Source: Maioricimonas rarisocia
GTDB lineage: Bacteria; Planctomycetota; Planctomycetia; Planctomycetales; Planctomycetaceae
Assembly: GCF_007747795.1 (NCBI RefSeq)
Contig: NZ_CP036275.1
Location: 310,001-374,000 of the forward strand
Reading direction: 5' to 3'
Length of the DNA: 64,000 nucleotides
Shown in pieces: positions 29,601 through 38,149 of the stretch (position 1 is its first letter; each line of letters starts with the position of its first letter). The translations under genes and the position numbers were made by a program. The notes under the pieces were generated by a model. The model was not told the origin of the DNA, searched no databases, and saw only the letters and a list, made by a program, of their open reading frames with translations.

Positions 29601-30672
29601 CGGGATCGCGATGGGCGACGGCGATCAACACGGCGGTCACGTTGCCCCCCCGAAACGGGGCCTTCCCACTGAGGAGGTGATACAGCACGCTGCCCAGGCT
29701 GAACAGATCGCAGCGGTGGTCGACCGGCTTTCCTTCCGCCTGTTCGGGGGCCATGTACTTGGGCGTGCCCAGCACCATGCCGGACTGTGTGAGGCCGGAC
29801 TCGTCGCTCGTCGTGCGGGCCAGGCCGAAGTCGAGAATCTTGGCCCGCCCGGTCGTCTCCTGCAGCCAGATGTTGTCCGGCTTGATGTCGCGGTGGATCA
29901 GGTCCCGTTCGTGGGCGGCGGTCAGACCGGAGGCGATCTGCCGGCCCAGCCTGACGACTTCGAGGGGAGACAGATGGCCTTCCCGTTCGATCCGGGTCTG
30001 CAGCGATTCCCCCTGCAGGTACCGCATGGCGATAAAGGGAATGCTGCGGTCTTCACCCACCTGATAAATCGTGACGATGTGATCGTGCTCGATCGCGGCA
30101 GCGGCTGCCGCTTCGCGAAGGAACCGGTCCCTGGCCGAGCGGCTGGCGGCGACGGCCGGCTTCATGGCCTTCAGGGCGACTTTGCGTTTGAGCTTCGGAT
30201 CCTCTGCCCGAAAGACGATTCCCATCCCGCCGACGCCCAGCACGCTCAGCACGCGGTAGCCACCCAGCCGGCCGATCTCTTCGGGGGACTCCGGCGGCGA
30301 GAGGAAGTCGATCTCATCGGTCGAGATGTCTTCGGCAGAGAGGTTCGCCTGATTTGTCGAATCGACCGATACGTCGTGGCCCGGCTGCCCGACGAGCTGT
30401 GTGTCATCGGACTGAATCGTCTCGACTTCGCTGCCCACTTGCTTGCCCCGCTCAATCACATGGGCAAGCACGTCGGGGTCTGCGGCCGGGAGTTCGGGCG
30501 ACTGGGCGAACGCGGCGGTGACCGCATCGCGGGCGTCGATCGTCTCGGCGACCTCCGCGCAATCGTCGCAATCCAGGAGGTGCTTCTCCAGCTCGACCGA
30601 CTCTTCGCCGGGGAGCTTACCGAGAAGCAGTTGTTCCAGCGTGTCGCGGTCCGGACAACCAGATTGGCCCAT
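23674..30672 (-). CDS. Giant receptor Ser/Thr kinase with triple FGE-like, LamG and LRR domains
   Basis: This protein is 2332 aa from the ATG at 30672 (GAGGTG upstream); a TTG four codons earlier is weaker. Order: an N-terminal zinc-finger-like HLLDCDDCAEV; a Pkn2-type kinase at ~140-405 (GVGGMG loop, catalytic HRDIKPDN, DFGLART, APEQ); one membrane helix at ~455-475; three FGE/SUMF1-like domains at ~580-890, ~910-1225 and ~1250-1565, each opening with a WHGWPADAP box; a LamG/concanavalin-type domain at ~1585-1800 (YALDFDGQDDRVELPL); and two leucine-rich blocks at ~1825-2095 and ~2140-2325. The second half should be extracytoplasmic. Only the first FGE unit keeps the CxxxxC pair (C859, C864). 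It follows an ECF sigma gene by 107 bp and is probably an environmental receptor. Confidence 0.9.
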   Translation of the reverse strand: MGQSGCPDRDTLEQLLLGKLPGEESVELEKHLLDCDDCAEVAETIDARDAVTAAFAQSPELPAADPDVLAHVIERGKQVGSEVETIQSDDTQLVGQPGHDVSVDSTNQANLSAEDISTDEIDFLSPPESPEEIGRLGGYRVLSVLGVGGMGIVFRAEDPKLKRKVALKAMKPAVAASRSARDRFLREAAAAAAIEHDHIVTIYQVGEDRSIPFIAMRYLQGESLQTRIEREGHLSPLEVVRLGRQIASGLTAAHERDLIHRDIKPDNIWLQETTGRAKILDFGLARTTSDESGLTQSGMVLGTPKYMAPEQAEGKPVDHRCDLFSLGSVLYHLLSGKAPFRGGNVTAVLIAVAHRDPEPLASLCPDLPSDLIDLITRLLAKDRSARPATAAEVAETLAAIETQLTSSDASSGTTPATIADPSLVAGPQDEAVAPTIIAAADGAARPPRRRRPLTMWGSFGAVLLAGMITIVTAKGTVTVDIPRPMRDDVEVQILGNGEEVAVLDKENNWTVRLKGGQYALNLTGGDDEFRLEDDTLTVSRFGRSLVRMRYVPTTSVAEMKPPGATAGLSSTADTSGGGWHGWPADAPPPAIAPFDARQGRAHQEAWAKHLGVPVEYENSIGMTFRLIPPGEFLMGSTPEEIEAALKVAGEDEYWRERINSESPQHKVVLTQPLYVSTTQVTQSQYEQVMGTNPSHFSATGEGKELVANLETGNHPVEMVSWNDAAEFCAKLSQQEQLKPFYFRSDQTVTPLDGTGYRLPTEAEWESACRAGTTTRFWSGDEDQNLVSAGWFGSNSGGRTHAAGELKANPFGLSDVHGNVWEWVQDSWDPAFYGKFEEDAAINPFSAGSRRVFRGGGWDCSPSLCRSSIRLADHPSDRYNVIGFRVALAAEAVKGLLSDAPVSRSTSQKPNWHGWPADAPAPAIAPFNAQQARAHQEAWAEYLGVPVEYENSIGMTFRLVPPGEFLMGSSPEEIEAALEVAGADEASQERINSEGPQHKVILTQAVYVGTTEVTQSQYEQVMGTNPSHFSASGDGKDRVADLDTSNHPVEMVSWYDAAEFCAKLSRREKLKPFYFRSGQTVTPLGGNGYRLPTEAEWEHFCRAGTTTRFWIGEGDQDLIQAGWCGSNSGGRTHPVGELKANPFGLHDVHGNLIEWVQDSWNQEFYGQFSDKQAIDPSNPFSPGSRQVRRDGSWYNRPINCRASCRDWHSSWRRESTIGFRVVLAVDAERSQLANATPDATPGLSSTADTSGQGWHGWPADAPAPALAPFVAEQARAHQEAWAKYLGVPVEYTNSIGMTFRLIPPGEFLMGSTPEEIEAALEVAGADEASQERINSEGPQHKVILTQPIYVGVTEVTQSQYEQVVGTNPSHFSASGDGKDRVADLATSNHPVEMVSWYDAAEFCAKLSRREKLKPFYFRSGQTVTPLDGTGYRLPTEAEWEHFCRAGTTTRFWFGNEDVDLPRFDWFQSNSGWRTHVVGDLRKNPFGLRDLGGNVAEWVQDLWSPDFYERFVDVPATNPCCAINLGSHRVIRGGSYQFEAFASRSAFRLGGGNAHMRVGFRVVLPVDAGKRLAKSDQDSEQAPTYALDFDGQDDRVELPLTCDADSPLTVEAVVRIDDWSDNQNGEIVDNTRNGGFSLTVTERGFYFAARIGDRYQQVWVPRDPEYLGHPVALAGVRSGNTLKLYVDGKLIEQETFSGAYSPSPLPITIGSSAGDRESANAAPRDFHGQILAVRISDAVRTAGDLITAEQEGPETDEHTLALYRFDEGAGAVLRDTSGNGHDGTIHGATWVRRPDFALEREVALELFALAETPHIVVLSEEGKRLQVSTGEELPEGPFEVLEIGELHFRDLSGFDFAQFGQLRRLEVLSLNLAANVRPEQLDKLTGLTPLRYLGLHGMPVSDEQLAQILAETPRLEDLGLFWCDQLTDECMPAIARHENLTNLGLPGENLTAAGIAELGRLQNLKQLTLGELPAESGLIAQILTLKKLERLHMRRSAWLGDAELEQLVAHPNLSELSLDESAVSDEALSLLGREDRWRRLELKGTGITDKGLEYLTGLKGLKFLELQRTRTTPEGVKRLKQALSKCRIYTDPTDDQTSQSGNDTSIAPPDPAASPAGEPPSRESLLRILAAVQDCGGRMLIWDDAKKQHIEIRTRQDIPSNLQSGPSLLFKDVESFDDEQLLRVAAACRPFPQHRTLSLDLSGTGVTPAAVGSLSDLPLHVLVLNRNGTIDDGISKALAGFEKLETIGLQQTAISDATITAIAKLESLRVLNLRGTTVTEECLADLARLDLRELDVTRTTIKADGVKKLHEALPGCTIHWDGGVIEPEGVGAER
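25985..28945 (-). repeat. Three tandem FGE-domain coding repeats
   Basis: Three in-frame units of about 0.95 kb lie near 28945-28010, 27955-27005 and 26930-25985, spaced by 332 and 342 codons. Units 2 and 3 are almost identical in DNA over roughly 26330-26900 and 27356-27926; the first unit is more diverged. The pattern implies recent duplication or gene conversion within the kinase gene. Confidence 0.8.
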
Positions 30673-30779
30673 GGGGCACCTCAATCGACGTCGTGTCAGG
30701 CGTAGTTGAGCGGGAGAGAAGTATCCCGTCAGAAGGGCTACGCACGAGAGGGACGAATCATTTCAGCACTTTTCCGCTT

Positions 30780-31346
30780 TCAGTCCAGCAGGCCGTCCAG
30801 TTCTTCGCGTAACCTGCGGAGTACGCGGCACTTGGCGACGCGGACCGCATTCGCGGAGATTCCCAGTTCACGCCCGATCTCGGCCGCCGTGCGGTCTTCG
30901 GTGACAGACTTCCAGCAGGCCTGCCAAGTCTGCGGCTCGAATTCGGACTCGATCAACTGCCGCATGCGGCCGACGAGATAGGCCCGATACTGCGATTCTT
31001 CGAAGAGGTCGGAATCGTTCTCCGCGGCGACTTTGAGAAGGTCGGTCGGTTGCCCGCTATGGGGGCGGACGGCGTTGCGGCGGAGCAGATCATTGGCCCG
31101 ATTGACCGTGATCGTCCGCAGCCAGCCGCGAAATCGCTTCGTCGGATCGTACTGAAACTCCGGGAGCTTGCGGACCAGTGTCGCCAGCACGTCCTGGACG
31201 AGGTCGGCGGCGTCGGTCTGGCTGAGTCCCTGTCGCGTTCCCCAGTGATAGATCAGGGGCGCGTACAGCTCCACAAACCGCTCCCAGGCGGCATCACGAT
31301 CCGGCTCTCGCAGCCGGCGAAGCAGACTGACCGAGGTGGAGTCCAT
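30780..31346 (-). CDS. ECF-type RNA polymerase sigma factor (planctomycete type)
   Basis: This 188-aa protein has sigma region 2 (AAWERFVELYAPLIYHW, DAADLVQDVLATLVRKLPEF, RFRGWLRTITVNRANDLLRR) and sigma region 4 with a helix-turn-helix (TAAEIGRELGISANAVRVAK). No anti-sigma gene follows. Instead the next gene is the giant kinase, whose N-terminus carries a zinc-finger-like HxxxCxxC motif of the kind found in anti-sigma factors. Pairing of ECF factors with large kinases is common in planctomycetes. The domain-level call is strong. Confidence 0.93.
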   Translation of the reverse strand: MDSTSVSLLRRLREPDRDAAWERFVELYAPLIYHWGTRQGLSQTDAADLVQDVLATLVRKLPEFQYDPTKRFRGWLRTITVNRANDLLRRNAVRPHSGQPTDLLKVAAENDSDLFEESQYRAYLVGRMRQLIESEFEPQTWQACWKSVTEDRTAAEIGRELGISANAVRVAKCRVLRRLREELDGLLD

Positions 31347-31606
31347 GCAGTTTGGAGTGAATTCGCTGACCTGCTTGCCCTGAAATCATTCCGACTGTAC
31401 CCGGCCCGATGACGAAAGTCAGCGACGAAACGCCCAATCCGGCAGACGCTGCGACAGGGACGTTTCCGCGAGCAGTGAAGTGGAACATGTTGCGGCACAC
31501 CAATGACGCGAGGCAGTACCGGCGGCTGGTCACGATTCCGATGGGGGGCGGCGAACTCGACATCGAAACTCTGAATTACAAACGCATCGCGATCATCGAC
31601 CAACGT

Positions 31607-34600
31607 TCAACGGACAGTCGATCCACGCGTCGCTTCAACGTGCCCGGATGCCTCACGCAGTCTCTCGTAGACGGCCGTTCGGTCAATACAGTTCACCATT
31701 GCGAATGTGGCCACTCCGATGAGAGCTGCAGCGACCATCCAACCGGTCGGCGCATACCACGCCTGGGCGTCGTAGGTGATTGGGGCGAACAAGGTGACCT
31801 GATAGAAGAAGAACGTTGCTGCCAGTCCCAACGGGCCAATGCGAATCGCCACAAGAGTCACCAGAAGCACCATGACGGCAGATGGTGCCGCCTTGACGAG
31901 CGCCAGCTGGTAGTCAGCCATTCCGGCCTTGACGAGGAAGAGACTGAAGATGATGGCAATGCTGAGCTTCTCGGAACGTATGACAAGCACCAGCAGGAAC
32001 AGCAGCGTGAACCCCGCAAGAGACTCTTCCACCGCCGTGGCGGAACATCTGAGTAACGGGACCAGTGGCGACGTCAGGAAATCGATGTTCAGTGCGAGAA
32101 CGACTGGTGGAACTACCTCGTCGTGGACCCAAACCGGGAGCTGGTGGTTGAACTGGTCAACGCAGGTGTAGATGGTGCCCAACGCGGCACCGATCAGGAT
32201 GTCGCGCGCAACGAGTGGATCGAAGAAACGCCCTCGCAGCGCTCGGTTCCAGGCGACGATTCGCCGCGGCCACCGTCTGCGGATGTACGGTTCGATCGCA
32301 AGGTAGAAGACGGGCGCCAGCAGAGACCAGAACCCCGCATATCCAATGAAATTGAGAAATGCCGCCAGTTCGAGATCCATCGCCATCGAATGGTCGGCGG
32401 TCAGCAACCACTCTCCAAACTGGACCAGGAGCAGGAACAGCCCCAGCCGGAAGGCGGACAGCAGGTCCGCCCTGCCGGTGGACAGGTTGTATCGCGCGAG
32501 AATGGCACAGCCGATCCCTGCGATCACGCACATGATCGTGAAGCCGACTTCGGCCGCCGACTTATGAGGGACCATGGCCTCCGCAAACAGCGTGCGCGGA
32601 CGTGACCAGGGGGCGACCATCTGGAAGAACACCAGACGTCCCTTCCATGCCGCGGCTTCGAGATGGACCGGTATCTCGGGCAGACCGGGAAACGTTCCTG
32701 TCCATGCGATGCGACGATCGGCCGATACGGGGACGTGGAGGTGGGGAGTCGTCTCGGTCAGTTCGTCGAGTTCGAAACCGGCCGCCTGCACGCACGCGAG
32801 CCAGTCCGGTGCAGGGGGCTGGTCGACATCGTCCGTCGGAATGGGGATTCTCAGAAAACCGAGCAGCCGCCCGTCCGGGGCAAGCATTACGTTGGCCATA
32901 CCCGGGACGACCACAGGCGGATCATGAAGCGTCACACGTCCAGGCAGTCGGATCGCCGATTGCGTCAGCGAGACAATGGCCTGCGGGCTCTCGCGGTACC
33001 AGAAGTACATGGCGGACGGACGCGCCCGCACGTTCTCGCTGGCGTCCCCCGCAGCAACGCCCAGATGCAGCTGTTCGTTCGCGATTTCCCAGCTGTCGGC
33101 ATACCCATAGCTGCGATCACGCGGTGCCGCCTCGTAGCCAAGTTCGGCTACGAGCTGTCGCGCCCGAGCGGCCAGGACAACAGGGGATAGCGGAGAACTT
33201 ACCTGGCGGATCAGCTGGAAGTGATCGTTCATGACTGCGATCGAAGCCAGTCCCAGCACGGTTGCAACAATCAGGCTCATCGCGATCCCCAGGGACAGCT
33301 GTCCGTCGTGATGAGCGTTCGCAACCGTTTCCGGAGAAGGAGTTTCCCCGGCCGCCAGTGCCGCGTCGAGCGGGTCCCTGGCCGGCAACTGTCTGGCGAT
33401 GTCGCCTGCCGAGCGCGGTCGATCTTTCGGATTGTGCTCGAGGCACTGCAGGATCACCCGTCCCACTGTCGGATCAATCTCTCCGGCAAGTTCCGGCGGA
33501 AGGCGCACGGGGCGTGAAGTTTGATGGGCGCTCCTGAGTTCGTCGATCGAACTGGGAGAGTGGACCGTCCGTCCAGTGAACACTTCGTAGAGGACCAGTC
33601 CCAACGCGTAGATGTCGCTTTGCTCGCTCGTCTCTCCTCGCAGCAGCTGCTCCGGCGCCATGTACTGTGGCGTGCCTGCAATTCCGTCCGTGTGCCGATC
33701 TGTCTCCGCGGCTGTCGCCAGCCCGAAGTCAGTGATCCTGGCGCGCCCCTGGCCGTCGATCATGATGTTGGCGGGTTTGAGATCCCTGTGCAGCACTCGG
33801 CGCTCGTGAGCAGCTGAAAGTCCGGCACAGAGCTGCTGAGCGACTTCGAGAGCCTTGGATTGCGGGAGCCGACCGATTCGACGCAGCAGACTGCGCAGAT
33901 CTTCGCCATCGATGAATTCCATCGACAGAAACTGCTCTCCGTCCACTTCGCCGATGTCATACACTGGGCAGACGTTCGCATGCGCAATCTGTCTCGCCAG
34001 CCGAACTTCATTGTGGAACAACTCGAGGCGGATCCGATCGCCGGCGGCGTTGCGCGGCAGAAACTTCAGAGCGACCGTCTGATTCAGTTTCAGGTCGTCG
34101 GCCCGGTAGACCTCACCCATCCCGCCACGGCCCAGCAGCGAAACGATCCGGTATCGATCGGCGATGCGAGCACCCGGCAGGAATCGCCCATGCGTAATCG
34201 ACGATTCGGTCATCCGGCTGGATTGTGCGGCCCGGTCATCCGGGGTGTGAGCGGCCGTTTCTGCAAAAGGCTGTGAGGACGAGAGGTCTCCGGTCCACGT
34301 TGGAGCACGCGCCGCATCGAGCAAAGAATCCTCTTCCTGGGCCGCGAAACGTTCGCGAAGTCTGTCTGCGATCTGCGGAAACCTCGCCAGGTACTCAGAG
34401 GGACTGACAGTCGGCTCGCGGCGGCGGCGGAGGCGGAACTCGGTGTACACGAGTTCCGCGATCGCCGGTGGATGTGACCGAAGTGCCCCGTACCTCAGCA
34501 ACAGTGCTTCGGCCGTTGGTTGCTCGCCGGCGGCCCAGCCGTCTTCGAGATGGCGAAGCGCCTGCTCGAGTTCGCCGCGCGGTCCCGGTGGAAGCTGTGG

Positions 34601-34612
34601 CGCATCACACAT
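31607..34612 (-). CDS. Membrane Ser/Thr kinase with polytopic C-terminal sensor region
   Basis: This is 1001 aa from the ATG at 34612. Residues 1-150 are cytoplasmic and variable. Residues ~155-415 are a Pkn-type kinase (GRGGMGEVYRADD, catalytic HRDLKPANIM, DFGLATAAE, APEQ). A first membrane helix at ~440-463 (SLGIAMSLIVATVLGLASI) is followed by an extracytoplasmic region of ~230 residues with no recognised domain. About eight further hydrophobic helices end the protein, for example AAEVGFTIMCVIAGIGCAIL and LAGFTLLFLLVLVIRSEKLS. The final membrane block could be a transducer or pump-like sensor. It is followed on the same strand by the ECF sigma factor 260 bp away and may share its transcript. 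Confidence 0.88.
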   Translation of the reverse strand: MCDAPQLPPGPRGELEQALRHLEDGWAAGEQPTAEALLLRYGALRSHPPAIAELVYTEFRLRRRREPTVSPSEYLARFPQIADRLRERFAAQEEDSLLDAARAPTWTGDLSSSQPFAETAAHTPDDRAAQSSRMTESSITHGRFLPGARIADRYRIVSLLGRGGMGEVYRADDLKLNQTVALKFLPRNAAGDRIRLELFHNEVRLARQIAHANVCPVYDIGEVDGEQFLSMEFIDGEDLRSLLRRIGRLPQSKALEVAQQLCAGLSAAHERRVLHRDLKPANIMIDGQGRARITDFGLATAAETDRHTDGIAGTPQYMAPEQLLRGETSEQSDIYALGLVLYEVFTGRTVHSPSSIDELRSAHQTSRPVRLPPELAGEIDPTVGRVILQCLEHNPKDRPRSAGDIARQLPARDPLDAALAAGETPSPETVANAHHDGQLSLGIAMSLIVATVLGLASIAVMNDHFQLIRQVSSPLSPVVLAARARQLVAELGYEAAPRDRSYGYADSWEIANEQLHLGVAAGDASENVRARPSAMYFWYRESPQAIVSLTQSAIRLPGRVTLHDPPVVVPGMANVMLAPDGRLLGFLRIPIPTDDVDQPPAPDWLACVQAAGFELDELTETTPHLHVPVSADRRIAWTGTFPGLPEIPVHLEAAAWKGRLVFFQMVAPWSRPRTLFAEAMVPHKSAAEVGFTIMCVIAGIGCAILARYNLSTGRADLLSAFRLGLFLLLVQFGEWLLTADHSMAMDLELAAFLNFIGYAGFWSLLAPVFYLAIEPYIRRRWPRRIVAWNRALRGRFFDPLVARDILIGAALGTIYTCVDQFNHQLPVWVHDEVVPPVVLALNIDFLTSPLVPLLRCSATAVEESLAGFTLLFLLVLVIRSEKLSIAIIFSLFLVKAGMADYQLALVKAAPSAVMVLLVTLVAIRIGPLGLAATFFFYQVTLFAPITYDAQAWYAPTGWMVAAALIGVATFAMVNCIDRTAVYERLREASGHVEATRGSTVR

Positions 34613-35247
34613 CGTAAACGACTTCGCAGGTATCCGAATCCCGGGCGACGTACCTGTCAGGGCAAGTCCTGGAACGCAGACGACGGAGTGACGGATTACC
34701 GGTGAACTCGACGGGCACAGCGTTCGCCGGCGCGAATCTCAAGGTCGAACACGACACTCCCAGCAGAGGCACACACTGGCAATGCGTCGCTGCATCACAG
34801 TATACGGGGACGCGCCACGATTGCAGCAATGGGCTATTGGGATCGCCTGCAACGCGGGAGCTCCCAAAGGAGGCCGCCGACACTCGAGGCGTCCCTCGGG
34901 GACAGGCATGCTCAATAATGGATGCAGGACGCGGGAACTCATGGTACCCTCAGATGCGAGTGCCGGTACGCTGGCGGGGTGCAGGGTTTCTGTACGTCAC
35001 CGGTCGGTTCCTTTTCGACCCGGCACAATCAGTAACGCTCCCATCCACAGAACGTCTTCTTCATCACGGACCTCGACATCCGGGGCATCCCATTGTCGGC
35101 GTGCGCACTGCACTCTGCAGGAGTCGCAACCATGCCAGAGCGCGAGTGACAGAAGACCGGGCGAGACGGTAAGCCAGATGATTCAGGTCGCTGCTCCAAT
35201 CCGGCAGGACGGGAGCTCCGAGAGGCAGAAACAGGGGGGACAACGGG
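34613..35247. other. Divergent intergenic region before the sulfatase cluster
   Basis: This 635-bp gap separates a minus-strand kinase from a plus-strand sulfatase, so it should hold promoters for both. No gene is convincing. A GGGGGG run lies about 10 nt before the sulfatase ATG as a weak ribosome site. No clear consensus promoter was found. Confidence 0.45.
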
Positions 35248-38142
35248 ATGACTGAGCGACTTCGATGGATGTTCCTTCTTCTCATCGCTGTCGTTGCGTC
35301 GGCCGACGATCGTCAACAGGCGTTTGCGGCCGAAGGGACGCCGAACGTCGTTCTGATCTTTGTCGACGATCTCGGCTACGGCGACGTTGGCTGCTACGGC
35401 GCGACGAAAGTGAAGACGCCGAATATCGACCGCCTGGCGAAGGAGGGGCGGCGATTCACGGACGCCCACTCCGCATCAGCGGTCTGCACGCCGTCACGCT
35501 ACGCAATGCTGACCGGCGAGTATCCGTTTCGGCAGGGCAGCAACGGCGTCTGGGGGCCGCAGTCGAATTCGGTCGGCTTCATCATCGATCCCGACAAGCT
35601 GACGCTGGGGGACGTGTTCAAGACCGCCGGGTACCAGACCGCGTGCATCGGAAAGTGGCATTTGGGATTCGGCGGGACTCCGTGTGACTGGAACGGGCCA
35701 CTGCGGCCCGGCCCGCTCGAGGTCGGCTTCGACTACTACTTCGGCATCCCGCTGGTGAACAGCGGGCCCCCCTACGTCTATGTCGAGAACGATCGCATCG
35801 TTGGATGGGATCCGAGTGACCCCATTGTGGAGAACAGGAGATCGCCGTCGCCGACACCGCAGTTCCCGGAGAAGAGCCCGAACAAGTACGCGGGCGCGGT
35901 GGCGGCACACAAGCTCTACGACGACGAGAAGAACGGCACGCTGCTCACCGAGAGGGCGGTCGAGTGGATCAAAGCGAACCACGAGCAACCCTTCTTTCTC
36001 TACTTCTCGACGCCGAACATCCACCACCCGTTCACACCCGCCCCCCGTTTCCATGGCACCAGCGAGGCGGGCCGGTACGGCGACTTCATCCACGAACTGG
36101 ACTGGATGGTGGGCGAACTGCTTAAGACGCTCGACGAACTCAAGCTGGCCGACGACACGGTCGTCCTCTTCACCAGCGACAACGGCGGGATGTTCAACGA
36201 CGGCGGCAAGGAGGCGTGGAAAGCCGGCCATCACATCAACGGAGATCTGCTCGGGTTCAAGTTCGGTGCGTGGGAGGGGGGCCATCGCGTGCCGTTTATT
36301 GTCCGCTGGCCAGGCAGAGTTGCCGCCGGGACCACGTCCGATCAGTTGATCTGCAATGTCGACCTGCTGGCGACGTTCGCCGGCCTGTTCGATCAGCCGC
36401 TGCAGCCGACCGATGCGGTGGACAGCTTCGACATCCGCGATGCCATTACAGGCGAGGCGGACGAGCCGATCCGCGAGTCGCTGGTTCTGGCCCCCCGTCG
36501 CGAAAAGAACCTCGCCCTCCGCGCGGGCCGCTGGATGTACATCAGCAGTCAGGGTGACGGTGGGTTCGGGAACGACCGGGGTGGTCCGCGGGCGGTGGCG
36601 CTCAGCGGGCGTCCCAACAGCGACATCACGCCCAACGGCCGAATCCGCAAGGACGCCCCGAAGGCGCAGCTCTACGACCTGGAAGCGGACCCGGCACAGA
36701 CGACGAACGTACTCCGCGAGCATCCGGAGCAGGCGCAGAAAATGCGGGAACGCCTGCAGGAGATCCGCCGCAGCTCGGCGACGCGCCCTGTATCAACGAC
36801 GAAACGATCGGAAGCGAATCACAACGAACAGCCGCCGAACTTCGTGGTCATCTTCGCCGACGACCTCGGGTACGGCGACATCAGCTGTTACGGGGAGAAC
36901 GGCGTCGAGACGCCGCATCTGGATGCGCTGGCGGCCGAAGGCTTCCGCAGTACCGACTTCTTCGTACCCGCCAACGTCTGCAGTCCCTCGCGTGCGTCGC
37001 TCCTGACCGGCCGCTACCCCATGCGCTGTGGTGTGCCGGTCGCCAGAAACGAAGGAGTTCCCAAGTACAGAAACTACGGGCTCGCCTCCGAAGAGATTAC
37101 GGTTCCCGAACTGCTTGAGCCGGCCGGCTACCGCTCACTGATGGTCGGCAAGTGGCATCTGGGCATGGAGGTGGAGGGCTCGCATCCGCTCGATGCCGGC
37201 TTCGACGAGCACCTCGGGATTCCCAGCAACTACTCGCCGGGTCGCGGGCCGAACCACAACACGCTTTATCGCGGCAGGAAGGTTGAGAAGCGGGACGTTC
37301 CCTGCGAAGCGTTGACGAAGCGTTACACCGATGAAGTCGTCGCGTTCATCGAGCGGCAGAAGGATCGCCCGTTCTTCATCTATGTCTCGCATCACATCGT
37401 GCACACTCCGCTGCGACCCAGCCGGGACTTCGTCGGAATATCGAATCGCGGCAAGTACGGTGACTTCATCAGGGAACTGGATCACAGTACCGGCCGCATC
37501 ATGCAGGCATTGCAAGACGCCGGCGTCGACGACAACACGCTGGTCGTTTTCACCTCCGACAACGGGCCCACTCGAACGGGGCTGACGGGCGGACTCAACG
37601 GCGGGAAGTACTGCACGATGGAAGGGGGGCACCGCGTGCCGGGGATCTTTCGCTGGCCCGGTGTCATCCCGCCGGGGCAGGTGTCCGACGTCACGCTGAC
37701 GAGCATGGACCTGCTGCCCCTGTTCTGCCACCTCGCCGGCGTCGACGTTCCGACCGACCGGACGATTGACGGGCACAACATCCTTCCGATTCTCATCGGG
37801 GATCAGTCGAAGTCGCCGCACGAACTGCTCTACTACTACAACGGCACGAATCTGCAGGCCGTCCGGGAAGGGGACTGGAAGCTGCATCTCCCCAGGACGG
37901 TGAGCGATCAACCCTTCTGGTCCAAGCGTGGTCGGGGGAAAGGCTTTATCACGCTGGAAGAACCCGCCCTCTTCAACCTGAAGAGTGATCCCGGCGAGAG
38001 GCGGAATGTCGCGGATCGTCACCCCGACGTCGTGGCCCGATTGCAGGATCGTGCTGAGGCGATTCGGGCCGAGCTCGGTGACGTCCGCGTTCAGGGGACG
38101 GATCAGCGTGAGATTCCGCTCACGGACCCGCAGGAAAGGTGA
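35248..38142 (+). CDS. Exported double sulfatase (two tandem type I domains)
   Basis: This 964-aa protein has a signal peptide (MFLLLIAVVASADDRQQAFA) and two complete sulfatase domains. Domain 1 (~30-510) has NVVLIFVDDLGYGDVGCYG and the formylglycine signature C80-TPSR. Domain 2 (~525-960) has NFVVIFADDLGYGDISCYG and C578-SPSR. Both keep the first metal Asp pair, the GKWHLG segment and the later DNGG or DNGP pair, so both should be active after Cys-to-formylglycine conversion. The linker (RRSSATRPVSTTKRSEANHN) is short and polar and there is no second signal peptide, so this is a true fusion. It heads a run of four plus-strand genes acting on sulfated glycans. Confidence 0.93.
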   Translation: MTERLRWMFLLLIAVVASADDRQQAFAAEGTPNVVLIFVDDLGYGDVGCYGATKVKTPNIDRLAKEGRRFTDAHSASAVCTPSRYAMLTGEYPFRQGSNGVWGPQSNSVGFIIDPDKLTLGDVFKTAGYQTACIGKWHLGFGGTPCDWNGPLRPGPLEVGFDYYFGIPLVNSGPPYVYVENDRIVGWDPSDPIVENRRSPSPTPQFPEKSPNKYAGAVAAHKLYDDEKNGTLLTERAVEWIKANHEQPFFLYFSTPNIHHPFTPAPRFHGTSEAGRYGDFIHELDWMVGELLKTLDELKLADDTVVLFTSDNGGMFNDGGKEAWKAGHHINGDLLGFKFGAWEGGHRVPFIVRWPGRVAAGTTSDQLICNVDLLATFAGLFDQPLQPTDAVDSFDIRDAITGEADEPIRESLVLAPRREKNLALRAGRWMYISSQGDGGFGNDRGGPRAVALSGRPNSDITPNGRIRKDAPKAQLYDLEADPAQTTNVLREHPEQAQKMRERLQEIRRSSATRPVSTTKRSEANHNEQPPNFVVIFADDLGYGDISCYGENGVETPHLDALAAEGFRSTDFFVPANVCSPSRASLLTGRYPMRCGVPVARNEGVPKYRNYGLASEEITVPELLEPAGYRSLMVGKWHLGMEVEGSHPLDAGFDEHLGIPSNYSPGRGPNHNTLYRGRKVEKRDVPCEALTKRYTDEVVAFIERQKDRPFFIYVSHHIVHTPLRPSRDFVGISNRGKYGDFIRELDHSTGRIMQALQDAGVDDNTLVVFTSDNGPTRTGLTGGLNGGKYCTMEGGHRVPGIFRWPGVIPPGQVSDVTLTSMDLLPLFCHLAGVDVPTDRTIDGHNILPILIGDQSKSPHELLYYYNGTNLQAVREGDWKLHLPRTVSDQPFWSKRGRGKGFITLEEPALFNLKSDPGERRNVADRHPDVVARLQDRAEAIRAELGDVRVQGTDQREIPLTDPQER

Positions 38143-38149
38143 CCTCCCG

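Noticed and set aside
28588-30705. A ~700-codon plus-strand frame opposite the giant kinase
   Set aside because: The minus strand encodes kinase, membrane and FGE motifs without interruption; the plus frame is low-complexity Arg/Gly/Pro-type antisense sequence.
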